A stretch of 64,000 nt of DNA from Chaenocephalus aceratus (taxonomy: Eukaryota; Chordata; Actinopteri; Perciformes; Channichthyidae), in assembly GCA_023974075.1 (NCBI GenBank), contig CM043800.1, positions 30,388,452-30,452,451 of the forward strand. Reading direction: 5' to 3'. A program made the position numbers and the translations under genes. Shown one piece after another: positions 26,155-38,400 of the stretch (the stretch's first letter is position 1; every line of letters begins with the position of its first letter). Below the pieces are notes generated by a model. The model worked only from the letters and a program-made list of their open reading frames with translations, made no database searches and was not told where the DNA came from.

Positions 26155-26365
26155 CTGTAGTTGGTACGACAAGAGCTGCCAGCCGGCAAATTGGTGCTGT
26201 GGGAACCAACACATGGGCATCGGTCACGAGGACATCCCACACAAACATACGTGGATGTACTCAAGAACGATGCAGGAGCACAAAGTACCAATGAACTGGC
26301 CAGATGTATGGAGAACCGGGATGACTGGAAGCGACGATGGAGGGCACGTCTGAGGACGACCTAGA
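26155..26365 (+). mobile_element. LINE C-terminal fragment
   Basis: Frame 26161-26364 reads WEPTHGHRSRGHPTQTYVDV and ELARCMENRDDWKRRWRARL, the usual C-terminal end of a fish non-LTR polyprotein (RGRPxxTYxDxL ... MxDRxxW). The first residues overlap another frame, so the scrap is frameshifted. No tail or target duplication could be fixed. Confidence 0.7.
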
Positions 26366-27157
26366 GAGACATACTGTAGGTATATTTAAGAGTTTTGCGC
26401 TTTTGGTTCTGATAAACATGTTTCTAACAGTGTAAGATTATTTTTCCTACTGAAATTCCCCTTATGGTTGTTGTATTGGGAGGGGGAACTGTTCCTCATT
26501 TACTTTCCAAGTTCAGAGTTTCCCTGACAGCTTATTGTCTGACTGTGTTGATTGTTGTTGAAATACAAGTTTGTCACCCTACAAACATTACATAACATTA
26601 CATTACATGTCACTTGTTAGACGCTTTTATCCAAAGCGACTTACATACATACATACCCTACAACACTCTGCCTGCAATTGTCTATACTTTTAATTACCTT
26701 CTGGTGCAATGAATATTGTTTTTTCATTAGTAAAATCTATATAAATATTGACAAGAGTATTTAAAAATGGGGACATACAGACAAGGCAAATATCAACAAT
26801 CAATTGTCAGAGGTAAGAAAACTTTTTGGGTTTATATTACCTCGACAGGTTTAGGAAAAGATAAGAAGTGTTTATGTACAGATTCTTAGATGTGAAAGCG
26901 TATAGATCCCTCTTTTTGTTGTATTTGTCATACTCCAGCTTCTGATGTTGTGGTAAACTAATGTCTAAAACTCTAATAACTAATCATTCACAGTGAAGGT
27001 CAAACATACACAATAGGCAAAACACTTCAACATTAAATGATTAGATATTGATGTAAAAATAAGGTTGAAATGCAGCTACATTTTAGTGGTCAGATCTGAA
27101 ATTAATATGCAAAGAATGTGACTTTACTTTGAACAGCTGTAATTATATTACAAAATG
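26366..27157. other. Intergenic, with a repeat fragment at 26587-26655
   Basis: AT-rich sequence with a short piece of the tatccaaagcgactta fish repeat at 26587-26655 and a cata simple repeat after it. No gene was seen. Confidence 0.45.
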
Positions 27158-27286
27158 AGTTTTAAGAGCAATGGGACGTCCTTTTCCTCCGGAGCGTCAC
27201 GTGAAGCGATGTCCGTTTGTGATGTTTGTGATTGCGCGTTCATGTGTGTTGGAGGAGGTGCTCTGTAAGGAAGTCTGAAGGAAGGA
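27158..27286. repeat. 128-bp block repeated upstream of both receptor copies
   Basis: From agttttaagagcaatgggac to gtctgaaggaagg this block is nearly identical to 34752-34878. The first lies upstream of receptor copy A, the second upstream of copy B. It includes ggagcgtcacgtgaagcg, with a CACGTG E-box. It may be part of the segmental duplication and so a shared regulatory piece, or a fragment of a dispersed transposon: the second copy lies between hAT-like ends at 34485 and 34998. Confidence 0.6.
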
Positions 27287-27601
27287 GAAAAAATATATCC
27301 AATCAATATCTTAAATCATTTGGGTCGACATTGAGAGATATGTTCCTGTGCAAAGGAATCAATATATTAATGGCTTATTATGTGACCAATGGAAAGCATG
27401 TAGATTTAGAAAGTAATGGGGCCCATAAACAACCCTTGGGGTGCACCACAAGAGAGTTTCACATGGAGAACAATTAAACTACCAAGTTAAGTGTACTGCA
27501 TGTAGCCTATAAGTATATGTGTTCATAAGGTTTGTACATTGCATGATGTTGATATGTGTTTGATTACCGTCCACATATATATTATTTTGCACAGTAACAG
27601 T

Positions 27602-27886
27602 ACGTCCACACAGTTCCGTTGCGTTGAAGCTTGCCGATGGGCGTGTCTGGCGCTGGTGTCTCCCGCCCCGGACACACAAGCACACGGTTTGATTGGCTAG
27701 CGCTTGTACTGGCATATGATTTGATAGACTGGCGCTTCCATCGACACTTGAAAAGTTGAACTTTTCTCAACTTTTGAAGCGAGCAACGGAGGCAAAGCGA
27801 TGCGACAGAACCACAATGCAGTTCACCCCCATTCAAATGAATGGGAAGCGTCTCTGTTGAAGCACACAACGGAACCGTGTGGACGT
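27602..27886. mobile_element. MITE with inverted ends acgtccacac ... gtgtggacgt
   Basis: The left end is acgtccacacagttccgttg and the right end, reversed, is acgtccacacggttccgttg. The middle holds an imperfect hairpin around cttgaaaagttgaacttttc and the words atgcagttc and cccattcaaatgaatggg, which are shared with the elements at 52953-53242 and 11066-11660. No coding capacity. Confidence 0.75.
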
Positions 27887-28489
27887 TACGTAATATTGGT
27901 CCAGTTGTTATTTCAGCGGAAGCTATTGGTTTCCCATAAATTATTCTAGTTTTCTATTTCTTTAAAGCAATCAATCACTCAATAAAGAGTAATATAATAA
28001 TGAGTTTTTGGTTTTTTTTAGGTATTATTTTTGTGTTTTTCCTTTCTTCTTCGTGTGTTTTGTCAGTATATGTAGGTGACAGATTAAGGAATTAATGGAG
28101 GTTTGAATACAGATGCTCTCACAAAATTAGTTAGAATCACTGACTGGTTTGTTGAGTATTATATAAGTTATATTTTGTGCAGTACACAATTTAGTTAAAA
28201 CTCTTTCCCACTTTCATCAAAACATCAAATTGAGAAATAGGCAAAGGAAGTCTGTTTTTTTGGGCTTGAAAAATCTGAAATTACAACATAAAATCCAGTA
28301 CAACAAAAACATTATTACAAAGAAATGACACAAAAGGACAACCATTTAAAATAATATTAGTAAAAGGTGGCAATGCTGCAAATAAATGTTTCACTGGCAT
28401 TATAATCAAAAGCAAGAGCATATGCCCGTAACCACACCAAAAAGGTAGAAGATGAAAAAAAACTGTGACGTAAAAATGGTTTGACTTCC
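27887..28489. other. Region upstream of receptor copy A
   Basis: AT-rich 600 bp before the predicted first exon of copy A. It should include the promoter, but no element can be named. Confidence 0.35.
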
Positions 28490-31400
28490 TGTGACGCTAC
28501 CGGTGATAAGGTGAACCTCAGTTCCACCACTCATTCACCATCTGAGAGATCAACACGTCAAGACATCCCCGAGGTAAAAGCACTTTTCCATACACTATAC
28601 ATCATGGAGCACATGGCAAATGTTATATTTCTTGTCTTTTTCAAAAAATCTAAACTTGAGGTATATTCTTTTGTAAATGGGTTGTATTTAAGGTGTATAC
28701 AGAGAGATATATTACTGCTAATGTTGGTGTACTGGAATGATACATGATTTGTTTTACTGATACTAATACATTCAAAAAATACACTATAATAAGAAAAGTA
28801 CAATTCATATCCACAGTGTGATACTTTCATCAATGGAGACATGACGTGTCTGAAGCTCCTGTGTTGGATCTCCAGCATCTTGACAGTGACCAGCTGCATC
28901 GGAGGTACCCGCTCACATGTCTGATCACATAGATGTTTTCTATTGTGGGAAATGATTTAATAAGGCAGCGTATGGCAAATTAGGGGATTTGAGGGAAATG
29001 TCAAACGTTAGAAATGATTTCATCATTATATTATCTGGCTGTCATCTATAATTAAGTGATGTGATGTGTTTTTTGTTGCGTCAATGATGGGAAGTACATT
29101 TACTCAAGTAGTGTTCTTAAAAAACTGGGTCGACAAGTTTATTTATTGAGTTACCCTAAGGTTAGTCCAGAGGCTCCGACCTTTTTGGATGATGATAGTT
29201 CAAAAAGCAGTGAGTAGTTATCATATTTTAGATCTCCGTGGCATTTACCCTCTGAAGATACCTGATAGTGTCATGTAAAATAACTACACCAAAATAATAC
29301 AATGATCCAATATGGATTGCGGATACTTTTATTTTGTAGAAAATGTTTGTTTTTAATTCTGTCCTACAAATAACAGAACAAATAATAACAAAGTTCATAC
29401 CCATAAAATAATCATATAAGCAAAAAACGAAGGGGTAAAAGAAAAATCCAACGAATAAAAAAAACATGTCATAAACATTTTTTAAAGTAAAGGGTTTGTG
29501 TAAGTCAATGTGTTATGTTGCTCTGTTGCACATGTGTGCGACAGCACTCATTTGTGTTACAGCACACAGTTGGGTAACTTCAATCCCTTTTTTTTAATAA
29601 CATAAAATGTGTCAAAATGTACATGGCGATTAAATCTTTTTTCTTCCCACTTTCATACTCTAGTTGATGGATACTCATGTGTGAGTTCCTATTGGGACCA
29701 CAGTTACTTGTGTCGTCAACATCACTGGTATTCCTGTGGGACAGACAAACACCAGCTACAACCTGACATTCACTGACACTGACCCTGACCCTGAGGGGTA
29801 ATTGCACTTATTGCAGGATTATATGGATAAATATTATCTTCTTTTTACTGCAATTATTGTTGTGCCAAATTCATACATTAATGGTCTTTTGTTGTTTTTG
29901 AAGTTCTAGGCCGACTGACCACTGTCCACTTGTGGAGAGAAATCACACTTACAGTTGTGTCTGTAAAATAACGGATGGCTTATATATAGGCGGTGATTAT
30001 TATTATGACATAGCTCTGTGTCATGAATCTGGCTGTCATCCTGTAACACAGACATTTAATCCATCTGATAACAGTAAGTATGAGTTTATTGTAACTTATA
30101 ACTGATGCTAGAGTGACCCATATGTGTGTTGATGTCTTTTTTCAAACATGCCTGCGTGATATTCGAACATTACAGAACATCAAGAAACTAGGATATTTTA
30201 CAGTACATTACTTATATTAGGGAGAGATACCAACATCAAATAATAGGAAATAGCTGTGTTACAAAATGGGTTGTATTGGAAGCATTCACATAGTTTATGT
30301 TTTTATAAATGTGTTTGTAATCAGTTCAGCTGACACCACCGCATAAACCTGAGGTCGAAGAAACACCAGAGACTTTCAACATCACCTGGATAAGTGGGTA
30401 CGAAGATCACATGTACCTCAATACTGCCCTTGACTTTGAACTCTTACTTCAAGATCTCAAAGCACTGAGAGCAAGGTAAGACCAGTATCATAAATAATAC
30501 TTTGACAACATGTTTTGCTATACTGTAGGATATATCTAAAAATGATTCATTTGTTGTATTGCTTTAACCCTTCCCCAGACCCTTAAAGCTACTTCACAAA
30601 AGATGTATGAACCGATTCCAAGGTCTGAACTTAAACCAGGTGCTACATATTGCATTAAAGTGAGATCTAAACTAATCATGCTGATTATGATGGAATTTGG
30701 AGTAAATGGAGTCCATCGACATGCTGGAAAACTGAAGCAGAAGAAGGTGACATGACACTCTTTCAGTATCACAAAGGTTTTGCAGCACTGACTGTCACTG
30801 ATATTCAGATATATTGTACATGTTAAGTCTGCTCTTAGCTGTATTGCGCTATGTGTATATTTTATGAATAACTTGAGTCTGAGTCTCAAAGATCTGTATC
30901 AATAGCTTTGTAGAATAATGCAAAAGATTCACCAGCCCCCTTATAGACTTACAGTCATCTCTGTAGTATGATTTACTAATTCTGTATTATTTCATTACAC
31001 TTTCTCAGAACAAGATAACACATTCGTCATTTTGATCAAATCTCTGGTCCCGCTGTGTGTGGCTGTTGGAGTCATGCTGTTTTTACTCTACAATCCCACT
31101 GCAAGGTAATGCCTCTGCACTTTCAATGTTGGTGAAAGGAAAGTTCAAGATCATCATAATTGCCTAAATGTGCTCTGCATAGTAGTTGCAATTAGATGGA
31201 ATGTACTCAATCTAATCTTATTGGATTTGTGTGACAGAATGAAGATAAAGACATTGTCGCACACACCATCCCCAGCACCTTTCTTTCAACCTTTATTTCA
31301 ACAACACGGAGGGCAATCTCCAGGTGAGGTGCTAATGCAATGTCCTTATTCTTGTATTAGTGTCTTATTTAAGGAAAGTGTTAAGGGAAATCTTAACAAC

Positions 31401-33300
31401 AGTCTCTACTTTAGGTAAGGAATGTAATCCAGAGGTCTGTTGTTAACATGACATTTAATTCAATTTCAACTTTACCACAGTGGAAATACCTTGCAATACA
31501 ATGGTAAGAAATACTTGGAAACAAAATGATGCAAATTACTAAGGAAATAACAACACGTAAATTATACATTTTGCAATTTCCTTTCTACTCAACTGCTGTG
31601 TTAGGTAAGAAAATGTACACGGAAAAAGTCACAGAGAATGCCCGCAAGCATTCGGTTTACTAAAAGAGTTTGTGTAATAATCTGTAAGGTATTTCATCTT
31701 TAAAAAGACCATAGGGAAGTTAGTGTCTCTGTGAGGCTGTACTTAGACACTGCAGTGCTTTATGCTAAATGCATTACAGTGTTACACTTCCCTGCTCAGA
31801 ATGAAAATGCTAACATGCCGATGATTGGCAGTTTTCACTATTCACCGTGATCATCTTAGTTTTTTGTGTTTACTTGCTAACACTAAACACCATGTCAAAG
31901 GAATGCCTTTGATTTTCTTCGTCTTTCACTATACACCCGTGTTGACCTGGATGAAAAGTCAGGGGATCATTAGCAGGGGCGGAACTGAAGTGGGCCGGTC
32001 GGACGATGTGGGCCGGTCGGAGAAGTCACTAGCACCCCCCCCCATTGACAATTTACTAGCGGTAATTACTTGCCGTACCGAAGTGGGCCGGTCGAGAGTC
32101 CCGGGCTGATTTGTAGTCCCAGTCCGCCCCTGATCATTAGGGATTACCTTTAGTCCACCATGGATATGTGAACCAAATATCAGATATGTTAGTGGTTTAC
32201 TGACCAACAGACAACATTGCAATATGGCTAAAAAATATCAACTCAATTGATCCAATGTATTAATTATGAATATATAATTGTGATTAATTTTAACATTAGC
32301 TGTACGTTTACTACATGTGTGAAAATGACTTTATCACGCCTAATGTATCTCCATGCTTCTGATTTTTTAGGAATGGCTTTCACCGAAAGGCAAGTATGTG
32401 TTAGCATACAAAACTGAGGAGATCTTGACAACCGATGATGTGATTGTTGTGCCGAAACCCATTACAAAGGAGCCAGAAGAGAAACGTGGACTACCACAAC
32501 CCTACAGTCCATCTGACCTTCACTCAGGGTCATAGCTCCTATGTTGGTTTACCCGGTGTGCATGAGGCTTCCCCTCCTTTAACTATGATCTATCCAGGAG
32601 ACATGTCTTACACCCAGCTCCCTTCCTCTGTGTGGGGGCTCGGCGTTGGAGAGAAAGAAGTTGCCTCCTCTCCACCTGAAGATTTCCTAAACATCAGCTG
32701 TGCAGACTCTGGCTGTGAGGATCTGACCCAGAGCCCAGAGTGCAGTTTACCAAACAGTCCTGTGGAGGACATCCCACCACCGTGTTACTGTAATGATTAC
32801 TGCATTCTCAACAAAACAGCAGAAGGCTTTGCTCCTGTTTTAGTATCCAGATGAAGCAGCAAATTGTTGATTCCCTGCAAGAAGATGAGAGTTGGTTCAT
32901 CCAAATGTGTCTGACTATAATGGCTTTATATTGCATCACAGGAAAATAAATCAGTCTTGATGCTTGTGTGCCCGCATACACATGTTTGACCGCATACACA
33001 CGTTTGACCTGTCCCAGATAGCACTTATTTTGCAAGTATGTGTGTGTTTTATGGTTTGAATTTCCTGCATCATAGATGAACCAGTTGCATTTTATTGTTG
33101 TATACACTCCCTCTGCTTTGGCTTACTTACATTCGTTACACTTGACACATTAGCAATACTGACCGCAGAATGTAATGAACCTGAATGTGTGTGGTTTGAA
33201 CAGCTGACTTTAAACAAAAACAAAATAGCAAAATGTTTTTTTTTTGCCTGTGATTTTACTTTATCTTCACTTATTAAAGAAGATAAACGATGAGAATAAA
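28490..33300 (+). pseudogene. il4r: IL-4R alpha-like class I cytokine receptor, copy A (full exon set, frame broken)
   Basis: A probable 5' UTR exon ends at 28573. Later exons are 28817-28904 (ATG 28841, signal peptide MTCLKLLCWISS), 29664-29797, 29904-30073, 30325-30475, 30579-30746, 31009-31105 (membrane helix), 31238-31323 (box 1, PSPAPFFQPLFQQHGG) and 32371-32854 (tail), with AATAAA at 33295. Family: CVSSYW, CVCK and WSxWSPSTCW resemble IL-4R alpha, while box 1 resembles IL-9R/IL-2R beta; IL4R neighbours IL21R in mammals. IL-4R STAT6-type GYxxF motifs are absent from the short tail. Against copy B, single-base changes break the frame: extra C at 29698-29699, one A short near 30450 and near 30669, extra A at 32482-32484. 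The box 1 exon seems one base long near 31316. It is either a decayed gene or a poorly polished assembly. The paralogue could also be a second IL-21R. Confidence 0.75.
31974..32132. mobile_element. 159-bp hAT MITE in copy A
   Basis: Ends are caggggcggaactg and cagtccgcccctg, inverted hAT-type termini. The 8-bp duplication atcattag flanks it at 31966-31973 and 32133-32140. The matching place in copy B (about 39172-39181) has one uninterrupted atcattag, which is the empty site. Confidence 0.92.
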
Positions 33301-33702
33301 CTACACCTTTATTTTTGACAATATGTACTGTTTTGAAGATATAATGCTCACGATAAATAGTTTTTTTCCCAAGGAGATCAATAAATAATCATTTCAATCA
33401 GTCTATCAGTATTTCTGGAGGTGCTTGTATCATGTCTTTCTGATGATTGCTGGAGGGTGACCTTACACTTCTGAGTTATTATGTTTGATTGTTTGGAGCA
33501 TGTGATGCAAGACACATGGGAAGTTGTACCCTTATTTTAAACAATTATTCAATTATCAATTAATACCAATATTGTTTATGACTGTGATGTGCCGAAGAAG
33601 TACACGACACAGGAAGCAAACCTGCTAGTGTTGTGTTGCTGATTCAACATTACTAAAGACACTTCTGTAGCGTTTACGCTTGTTTACACCACGGGATAGC
33701 CA
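33301..33702. other. Distal end of duplicated unit A, with copied 5' flank of the downstream gene
   Basis: This follows the copy A polyadenylation signal. The stretch 33584-33702 (from gtgatgtgccgaagaagtac to tttacaccacggga) is a close copy of 43073-43193, which lies just upstream of the start codon of the 400-aa protein gene. The duplicated unit therefore carried the promoter or 5' UTR region of that gene, and homology stops at about 33702. Confidence 0.75.
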
Positions 33703-34484
33703 ACCTGTTTAAGCCCTGGAGCCCCCCCACAGGGGGGCCCCGCAACGTTTTTTTTCGAGACTGTGTCTCAGGGCTTTCTTAACATTTATCAACTATTAAT
33801 GTGTCGCACCATATTAACGGGAAGAATCTCAGCTAACTGAAGATATGAACCATTTGTACCAAAACAAAACACAAGTCTCATAAGAAGCTAAATGACCCCT
33901 GAGCGAAAAATGCAAACTGACTTTGGCACAGAACTCAAGATAAAGATACCCTTACTACTTATCGTAGCTGCACATACAATATATCCGATGAAAGCTGAGA
34001 CTCCACAGATTATATAGGTATAGTATCATCACTGAGCGATCCGAACTCGTGACAGGGGAAGCAAACACAGATATCACAACACGTACCTTTACGGAGGTTT
34101 TACGGGAGATCGTCTCACCGTGGCTGTCAATCTGATCAAAAGACGTGTTCAATGGCATTAAAACGAGAAAAAAACGCAGCTGAATCGGTTAATCCATAGG
34201 TTGATAATGTGTCTGTCGCTTTGAAAAAATTATTTATAATCCATAATTCAATTTTTATGTAAAATCGGAGAAAAAAATGTTAGCTGCTAATGGTAGCCAA
34301 CAGAGTGTACGCAGCTTCCGGTTTTGGCCACGTGTCACTCTCACTCCTTATTTGGTAACGTGTTTTTTTTGGTGCTAAAATCTCTCTAAAAAGGTCACAT
34401 TTCACTTGTTTTGCATCAATCTTGATACAGGGTACTTATTATATGTTGTACTTTGGATTCCTAAAGCTTTTAGTCTACTAACCC
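33703..34484. other. Spacer between duplicated units
   Basis: Starts with a GC-rich agcccccccacaggggggcc segment that looks like a transposon end. The rest is AT-rich with no recognisable frame. Confidence 0.4.
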
Positions 34485-34998
34485 AGTGTTTTTTCATAGT
34501 GGGGGCCCGATCCCCCGGGGGCCGCCAGGGGGGTCACGCAAAATTTGAGTTAATTTCCCTGCTTCTCGTGGTTTTCCTTGCATCTCTCCATGCTTCCCTG
34601 GTGGGAGGGACTAGTCGCAGGGAAACGACGCAAGTGAGGGACGCAAGGAATCCATTTAACCGAAGTGAGAAGGGCCCCTCGTCTGTGGCCGTGGGCCCTT
34701 CTCACTTCGGTTAAATGGATTCCTTGCGAACCACGAGAAGCAGGGGAAATTAGTTTTAAGAGCAATGGGACGTCCTTTCCTCCGGAGCGTCACGTGAAGC
34801 GACGTCCGTTTGTGATGTTTGTGATTGCGCGTTCATGTGTGTTGGAGGAGGTGCTCTGTAAGAAAGTCTGAAGGAAGGGGCGGATTCTTTTAGGCTGTGT
34901 ACTTTCAAATTTTAGTGCACTCGAGCCGGTTTCTGAAATGTACCTACCCCACCTTTAAGTGGTCCTTGGTAAGAAAAAGTTTGAGAAACACTGCGCTT
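34485..34998. mobile_element. hAT-like element holding a long hairpin
   Basis: Left end cagtgttttttcatagtggg (34485) and right end aagtttgagaaacactg (to about 34998) are hAT-like, without a visible target duplication. Inside is a perfect 36-bp inverted repeat (34642-34677 against 34693-34728, 15-nt loop). Outside it is a further pair of about 23 bp (34551-34573 against 34729-34752, one extra G). The 128-bp block shared with 27158-27286 follows directly. Confidence 0.5.
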
Positions 34999-35408
34999 GT
35001 TGATTATCAACGGGGTGAGCCTCGCTGCAGGGAAATTATACAGATGGCTAGTCCGCCCCAGAATAATGATTATACACACGTTATTATTAATAATAATAGT
35101 TAAAAAAAAAAATCAAAAAATCACAAAAATCAATTTTTATTCTGTAATCATCTCGCCACAATGGGAACCCTTGCTATACATCATAGAGCACATGGCATGT
35201 TACATTTCTTGTATTTTTCGAAATCTAAACTTGAGGTATGCCTTCATTCTTTTGTAAATGTGTTATATTTAATGTGTATACACTATACAGAGAGATACAT
35301 TACTGTTAATGTTGGTGTACTGAAAATGATACATGGTTTGTTTTAATGATACTGATAATACATTAAAAAAAGACACTATAATAGAAAATGTTAAATTCAT
35401 ATCCACAG

Positions 35409-38400
35409 TGTGATACTTTCATCAATGGAGACATGAAGTGTCTGAAGCTCCTGTTCCTGTGTTGGATCTCCAGCATCCTGACAGTGACCAGCTGCATCAG
35501 AGGTACCGCTCACATGTCTGATCACATAGAGATGTTTTCTATTGTGGGAAATGATTTAACAAGAGAGTGTATGGCAAATTAGGGGATTTGAGGGAAATGT
35601 CAAACTTTTCATCATTATATTATCTGGCTGTCATCTGTAATTAACATTTCAGTCATATGTTTTTGTTGCGTCAATGATGGGAAGTACATTTACTCAAGTA
35701 GTTTTCTGAAGAAATGACAGCTTTGACTTCTGTATTTAAAAAAAAAATGTAAACAATGACAAGTTTATTTAATGAGATACCCAAAGGTTAGTCCAGAGAC
35801 TCCGACCTTTTGGATGATGATAGTTAAAAAAGCAGTGAGTAGTTATCATATTTTAGATTTCCGTGGCATTTACCCTCTGAAGATACCTGATAGTGTCCTG
35901 TAAAATAACTACACCAAATTAATAAAAATGATCCAATATATTGATTGCGGATACTTTTATTTTGTATAAAAGGTTTGTTTTTAATTATGTCCTACAAATA
36001 ACAGAACACATAATAACAAAGTTCATACCCATAAAATAATCCATCCATCCATCCATCTTCTCCCGCTTATCCGTGGTCGGGTCGCGGGGGTAGCAGTTCC
36101 AGCAGAGAGCCCCAAACTTTCTTTTCCCTGGCGACATCAACCAGCTCTGACTGGGGGATCCCAAGGCGCTCCCAGGCCAGCGAAGAGATATAATCCCTCC
36201 ACCTGGTCCTAGGTCTACCCCTTGGTCTCTTCCCAGCTGGACGTGCCTGGAACACCTCCCGAGGGAGGCGCCCAGGTGGCATCCTAACTAGGTGCCCGAA
36301 CCACCTCAACTGGCTCCTTTCGACGCGAAGGAGGAGCGGCTCAACTCCGAGTCCCTCCCTGATGACCGAACTTCTCACCTTATCCCTAAGGGAGACACCA
36401 GCCACCCGGCGGAGAAAACCCATCTCGGCCGCTTGTATCCGCGATCTCGTTCTTTCGGTCATGACCCATCCTTCATGACCATAGGTGAGGGTAGGAACGA
36501 AAATGGCCCGGTAGACAGAGAGCTTTGCCTTCTGGCTCAGCTCCTTTTTCGTCACAACGGTGAGGTAAAGCGACTGCAGTACCGCTCCCGCTGCTCCGAT
36601 TCTCCGGCCCATCTCACGCTCCATTGTTCCCTCACTCGAGAACAAGACCCCGAGATACTTGAACTCCTTCACTTGGGGTAAGGACTCATTCCCTACTTGG
36701 AGTGGACAGTCCATCGGTTTCCTGCTGAGAACCATGGCCTCAGATTTGGAGGTGCTGATCCTCATCCCAGCCGCTTCACACTCGGTTGCGAACCGATCCA
36801 GTGAGTGCTGAAGGTCGCAGACCGATGAAGCCATCAGAACCACATCATCTGCAAAAAGCAGTGGTGCAATCCTTAGTCCACCGAACTGCAGACCCCCTCC
36901 CCCACGACTATGCCTCGAAATCCGATCCATGTATATTACAAACAGGATTGGTGACAAAGCGCAGCCCTGGCGGAGGCCAACCCTCACCGGAAATGGGTCC
37001 GACTTACTGCCGAGGACCCGGACACAGCTCTCGCTTTGGGAGTACAGAGATTGGATGGCCCTGAGTAGAGACCCCCTCACCCCATACTCCCGCAGCACCT
37101 CCCACAGTAACTCCCTGGGAACTCGGTCATACGCCTTCTCCAAGTCTACAAAACACATGTAGACCGGATAAGCGTACTCCCAGGCCCCCTCCAGGATCCT
37201 TGCGAGAGTAAAAAGCTGATCCGTCGTTCCACGACCAGGACGGAATCCGCATTGTTCCTCCTCAATCTGAGGTTCGACAATCGGCCTGACCCTCCTTTCG
37301 AGTACCTTGGAGTAAACTTTCCCGGGGAGGCTGAGTAGTGTGATGCCTCTGTAATTGGCACACACCCTCTGATCCCCCTTTTTAAAAAGGGGAACCACCA
37401 CCCCGGTCTGCCACTCCTTCGGTACTGTTTCCGACTTCCACGCAACGTTGATGAGACGTTACGTTAAAATAATCATATAAGCAAAAAACGAATGGGTAAA
37501 AGAAATGTCATACATTTTTTAAAGTAAAGGGTTTGTGTAAGTCAATGTTTTATGTTGCTCTGTTGCACATGTGTGCGACAGCACTCATTTGTGTTACAGC
37601 ACACAGTTGGGTAACTTCAATCCCTTTTTTTTAATAACATAAAATGTGTCAAAATGTACATGGCGATTAAATCTTTTTTCTTCCCACTTTCATACTCTAG
37701 TTGATGGATACTCATGTGTGAGTTCCTATTGGGACACAGTTACTTGTGTCGTCAACATCACTGGTATTCCTGTGGGACAGACAAACACCAGCTACAACCT
37801 GACATTCACTGACACTGACCCTGACCCTGAGGGGTAATTGCACTTATTGCAGGATTATATGGATAAATATTATCTTCTTTTTACTGCAATTATTGTTGTG
37901 CCAAATTCATACATTAATGGTCTTTTGTTGTTTTTGAAGTTCTAGGCCGACTGACCACTGTCCACTTGTGGAGAGAAATCATACTTGCAGTTGTGTCTGT
38001 AAAATAACGGAAGGGTTATATATAGGCAGTGATTATTATTATGACATAGCTCTGTGTCATGAATCTGGCTGTCATCCTGTAACACAGACATTTAATCCAT
38101 CTGATCACAGTAAGTATGAGTTTATTGTAACTTATAACTGATGCTAGAGTGACCCATATGTGTGTTGATGTCTTTTTTCAAACATGCCTGCGTGATATTC
38201 GAACATTACAGAACATCAAGAAACTAGGATATTTTACAGTACATTACTTATATTAGGGAGAGATACCAACATCAAATAATAGGAAATAGCTGTGTTACAA
38301 AATGGGTTGTATTGGAAGCATTCACATAGTTTATGTTTTTATAAATGTGTTTGTAATCAGTTCAGCTGACACCACCGCATAAACCTGAGGTCGAAGAAAC

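Noticed and set aside
28481..28747. Open frame at the start of copy A as an N-terminal coding exon
   Set aside because: It starts on TTG, and a donor follows at 28574. The real signal peptide starts at the ATG at 28841, so this is a 5' UTR exon.
36292..37162. Plus-strand frames across the Rex3 element
   Set aside because: They are antisense shadows of the reverse-transcriptase frame.
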